From an uncultured Mailhella sp. (GTDB lineage: Bacteria > Desulfobacterota > Desulfovibrionia > Desulfovibrionales > Desulfovibrionaceae): a DNA stretch of 7,047 nucleotides. The number at the start of each line of letters is the position of its first letter. Within the stretch, counting starts at the first letter, position 1. A model generated the notes under the pieces. It searched no databases, had not been told where the DNA came from, and was given only the letters and a program-made list of their open reading frames with translations. This document shows, one piece after another, positions 6,032 through 7,047 of this stretch. The stretch spans positions 1 through 7,047 of the forward strand of contig CAJJMX010000085.1 of assembly GCA_905192935.1 (NCBI GenBank). The letters run 5' to 3'. Made by a program: the position numbers and the translations under genes.

Positions 6032-7047
6032 ATGATTGTTCGTTCAAGAGCGCCCCTCAGACTCGGCCTTGCCGGAGGCGGAACCGACGTCTCCCCCTAC
6101 TGCGACGAGTTCGGCGGATGCGTGCTCAACGTGACCATTGACCGTTATGCCTACTGCACCATTGAACCCACCACCGACGGCCGTATCGAGTTCTCGGCCC
6201 GCGACAGAAAGGAAAGCGTGTCCTTCCCTTCCGTGCCGACGCTCGACATCAACGGCCCGCTCCCCCTGCACAGGGGACTCTACAACAGGATCATGCGCGA
6301 CTTCTGCCCCGGCCGCAGTCTCTCCTTCCGCATGACCACCTATTCCGACGCCCCCGCAGGCAGCGGCCTCGGCTCGTCCTCCACCATGATGGTCGCCATG
6401 CTCCGCGCCTACGTCGAATGGCTGCGCCTGCCCCTCGATGAATACGATATGGCAGACCTCGCCTGCCGCGTGGAACGCGGGGACCTCCACCTCTCCGGCG
6501 GCATGCAGGACCAGTACGCCGCTACCTTCGGAGGCCTCAATTTCATGGAGTTCGGCGGCCCCTCCAAAGTCGTGGTCAACCCCCTGCGCGTCCGCAAGTG
6601 GATCCGCAACGAACTCGAGAACAGCCTCGTCCTCTACTATACCGGAACCTCCCGCAGCTCCGCCGCCATCATCGACGAACAGATCAGAAATACCAGACAG
6701 GGCAACGCCCGTACCCTCGAAGGCATGCACGAACTCAAACGCTCCGCCAAAGAAATGAAACGCGCCATACTCCAGGGTGACTTCCAGAGCGTCACCGACT
6801 GCCTCAACGCCGGCTGGCAGGCCAAAAAGAAAACCTCCGCCGTCGTCTCCTCCCCGGAACTCGACGCCGTCTACGACCTCGCCATGGCCCACGGCGGCCG
6901 CGCCGCCAAAATCAGCGGTGCCGGAGGCGGCGGCTTCATGATGGTCCTCTGCGACCCGAAGGAACGCTGCGAACTCGTCGACTCCCTCCGCCGTACCTCC
7001 GGCTCCGTCATGCTCACCAGCTTCACCGAAAAAGGCGCCCAGGCCTG
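6032..7047 (+). CDS. hddA: D-glycero-alpha-D-manno-heptose 7-phosphate kinase (GHMP kinase), last few residues beyond window
   Basis: The frame is open to the window edge: 338 complete codons plus TG, which fits the conserved Trp near the C-terminus of HddA proteins (about 340 residues), so only a few residues are missing. The family phosphorylates D-glycero-alpha-D-manno-heptose 7-phosphate at C1 using ATP, a cytoplasmic step toward GDP-D-glycero-D-manno-heptose for capsule, O-antigen or S-layer glycans. Seen motifs: N-terminal RSRAPLRLGLAGGGTDVSPY, the ATP-binding PAGSGLGSSST at 108-118, the GGMQDQYAATFGGLNFMEF segment with D160, and the GHMP C-terminal motif KISGAGGGGFMM from 293. From memory these track the Campylobacter jejuni HddA closely, including AEWL/VEWL-type and NPLR segments. 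The 115-base spacer from the mosaic gene suggests the same operon or a weakly separate unit. Partners GmhA, GmhB and HddC would be expected nearby but are not in the window. Codons here favour C at the third position more than in the upstream genes. Confidence 0.92.
   Translation, partial: MIVRSRAPLRLGLAGGGTDVSPYCDEFGGCVLNVTIDRYAYCTIEPTTDGRIEFSARDRKESVSFPSVPTLDINGPLPLHRGLYNRIMRDFCPGRSLSFRMTTYSDAPAGSGLGSSSTMMVAMLRAYVEWLRLPLDEYDMADLACRVERGDLHLSGGMQDQYAATFGGLNFMEFGGPSKVVVNPLRVRKWIRNELENSLVLYYTGTSRSSAAIIDEQIRNTRQGNARTLEGMHELKRSAKEMKRAILQGDFQSVTDCLNAGWQAKKKTSAVVSSPELDAVYDLAMAHGGRAAKISGAGGGGFMMVLCDPKERCELVDSLRRTSGSVMLTSFTEKGAQA

Noticed and set aside
6044..6892. A 282-codon - strand open frame opposite hddA
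   Set aside because: It is a Gly/Val/Ala/His-rich shadow. The + strand gives an almost full-length, motif-complete HddA.

Overview
This window is a GC-rich (roughly 65% by eye) stretch of a surface-glycan biosynthesis locus with three genes, all on the + strand. The organism looks like a high-GC strict anaerobe. A Desulfovibrionaceae-like gut or sulfate-reducing deltaproteobacterium is my best guess, from the codon style, the ferredoxin/FrhB module inside a glycan enzyme, and the company of heptose and glycosyltransferase genes. That taxonomic guess is inference only.

Layout. (1) Positions 1-2354 hold the 3' part of a large glycosyltransferase gene whose start lies upstream. It opens with an in-frame tandem repeat with a period of 237 bp (79 codons), then a GT2 (GT-A fold) catalytic domain, then a GT4-like (GT-B fold) domain. 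(2) Positions 2356-5916 start one base after that stop codon, with the ribosome binding site inside the end of the upstream gene. They encode an 1186-residue mosaic protein: GT4-like glycosyltransferase, a two-cluster [4Fe-4S] ferredoxin, an Ala/Glu/Gly/Ser-rich linker, an FrhB/FdhB-like (coenzyme F420 hydrogenase beta subunit) domain, and a polysaccharide pyruvyl transferase (WcaK/PssM/CsaB-type) domain. (3) Positions 5917-6031 form a 115-base GC-rich spacer with several strong, partly mutually exclusive inverted repeats. (4) From 6032 to the window edge runs a GHMP kinase that closely matches HddA, D-glycero-alpha-D-manno-heptose 7-phosphate kinase. It lacks only its last few residues.

Working together: HddA makes the bisphosphate on the way to GDP-D-glycero-D-manno-heptose, an activated sugar. 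The GT2/GT4 protein and the GT4 module of the mosaic protein would add sugars to a surface polysaccharide, O-antigen, capsule or glycoprotein glycan. The pyruvyl-transferase-like module, with its fused iron-sulfur/FrhB redox partner, would decorate it. The redox chemistry is not established for this family pairing. The four-part fusion in a single chain is the most unusual thing here, followed by the tandem repeat that precedes the first glycosyltransferase. No tRNA, rRNA, CRISPR array, insertion sequence or attachment site was seen.
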